DNA of 7,915 nt from Ignavibacteria bacterium UBA4661 (lineage in GTDB: Bacteria; Bacteroidota; Ignavibacteria; Kapaibacteriales; UBA4661), in the NCBI GenBank assembly GCA_002405405.1, contig DHLT01000202.1:17417-25331 (forward strand). Direction: 5' to 3'. The notes under the pieces were generated by a model. It was not told the DNA's origin, did no database searches, and was given only the letters and a program-made list of their open reading frames with translations. Below, one piece after another: positions 7,554-7,915 of the stretch (the first letter of the stretch is position 1; every line of letters starts with the position of its first letter). The position numbers were made by a program, and so were the translations under genes.

Positions 7554-7581
7554 AAAAAAAAAGGTAAAAAAAGGGGAAAAA
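7554..7581 (-). other. Homopolymer-rich leader directly upstream of the GAF gene
   Basis: On the + strand, runs of nine A (7554-7562), seven A (7566-7572) and five A (7577-7581), separated by GGT and GGGG, sit 7-34 bases upstream of the GAF start. In the - strand transcript these are U-runs. A-rich/U-rich leaders are common in lineages with weak Shine-Dalgarno use, so this may aid initiation. The nine-base run is also long enough for polymerase slippage. A function is not shown. Confidence 0.5.
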
Positions 7582-7634
7582 GCACGTGTGGGCAATGCAC
7601 ATAATAATCTTTCACAAGCTACTGAGAAATGGAA

Positions 7635-7663
7635 CAAATACCAAAAACAAGATGAGTTGACAA
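7635..7663 (-). promoter_or_regulatory. Weak candidate promoter for the GAF gene
   Basis: Read on the - strand, TTGTCA (7663-7658) and TATTTG (7640-7635) are separated by 17 bases, the usual sigma-70 spacing. The -10 is a poor match and no TAnnTTTG box is present. It lies in the gap between the histidine-kinase stop and the GAF start and would give a leader of about 80 nt. The GAF gene could instead be read only from the kinase promoter. Confidence 0.25.
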
Positions 7664-7672
7664 GCAATATTG

Positions 7673-7915
7673 TTAGTCTATGACTTTGGGAAAATGTAAA
7701 GTGAACGTACTGCCATGTCCTTTGCCTGCGCTTTCGACCGAAATACTGCCTTGGATTTCTGTCAAAAGAATAAGTGTGCTTTGCAGACCTAATCCGTGTG
7801 AGCTTTCACCCCCTGTTGGTGTTGATGAGCGTCTGCCGGAGCTGGAAAAAAGTGTAGCAATTTCTTCTGAGGTAAAACCTTGACCTGAATCTTGGACTTG
7901 CAGAGTAATAGTAGA
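7673..7915 (-). CDS. Sensor histidine kinase, C-terminal ATPase part (partial; continues past window)
   Basis: The last 80 residues and stop (TAA at 7675-7673) of a GHKL-type ATPase domain lie here; the 5' part, with the sensor and DHp helices, is outside the window. Visible motifs are the G1 box DSGQGF (fragment residues 9-14), an F-box-like TLFSSS region, a Ser/Thr/Gly-rich lid (GRRSSTPTGGESS), the G2 box HGLGLQ (40-45), and the terminal GKGHGSTFTLHFP (64-76), a G3-like GSTF strand. The protein would bind ATP and phosphorylate a conserved His on its own DHp helix, then a response regulator. The end at KVID shortly after the last strand shows no receiver or output domain after the ATPase. 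The response regulator is not visible. It precedes the GAF gene on the same strand. Confidence 0.88.
   Translation of the reverse strand, partial: STITLQVQDSGQGFTSEEIATLFSSSGRRSSTPTGGESSHGLGLQSTLILLTEIQGSISVESAGKGHGSTFTLHFPKVID

Noticed and set aside
7548..7667. N-terminal extension of the GAF protein from the ATG at 7667
   Set aside because: It reads A/T-run intergenic DNA into a Phe/Cys-rich leader; the GAF N-helix begins at 7547.
7680..7883. 67-residue frame on the + strand opposite the histidine kinase
   Set aside because: Antisense to clear ATPase motifs on the other strand; no independent support.

Overview
The window reads as chromosomal DNA from a Gram-negative member of the Bacteroidota/Chlorobiota (FCB) superphylum. 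The evidence is a giant secreted subtilase ending in a type IX secretion system (T9SS) sorting domain, a signal-peptide-bearing outer-membrane beta-barrel that ends in Phe, and start codons with little or no Shine-Dalgarno sequence. The mix of choice-of-anchor-D/ASH-like repeats and cohesin-like modules is reminiscent of Kapabacteria/Ignavibacteria-type genomes, but that lineage call is inference. Nothing in the window looks like a phage, transposase, CRISPR array, RNA gene or defence island.

Layout: (i) 1-139 is a short upstream region with a perfect TATAAT and a pyrimidine-rich leader. (ii) 140-6019 (+) is one 1,959-residue secreted S8 protease: signal peptide, prodomain, catalytic domain with an intact Asp/His/Ser triad and oxyanion Asn, a long beta-sandwich stalk (several ASH-type repeats, one larger unidentified beta domain, two homologous cohesin-like modules) and a C-terminal T9SS domain. 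(iii) 6045-6126 is an imperfect 82-bp palindrome between the genes that looks like a dispersed repeat. (iv) 6142-6972 (+) is an outer-membrane beta-barrel protein. (v) 6989-7025 is a perfect 14-bp terminator hairpin with A- and T-tracts on its two sides, placed to serve two convergent transcription units. (vi) 7047-7547 (-) is a stand-alone GAF-domain protein. (vii) 7673-7915 (-) is the C-terminal ATPase end of a sensor histidine kinase that continues beyond the window.

How they work together: the + strand genes make cell-envelope products. The protease should cross the inner membrane by Sec and the outer membrane by T9SS, and the barrel should sit in the outer membrane; a functional link between them is not shown. 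The - strand genes are signalling genes in the order kinase then GAF protein, and may share a transcript. The most unusual items are the exact 220-residue spacing of the two cohesin-like modules, the structured repeat at 6045-6126, and the cysteine cluster in the GAF protein. I found no clear evidence of a wholly new system.
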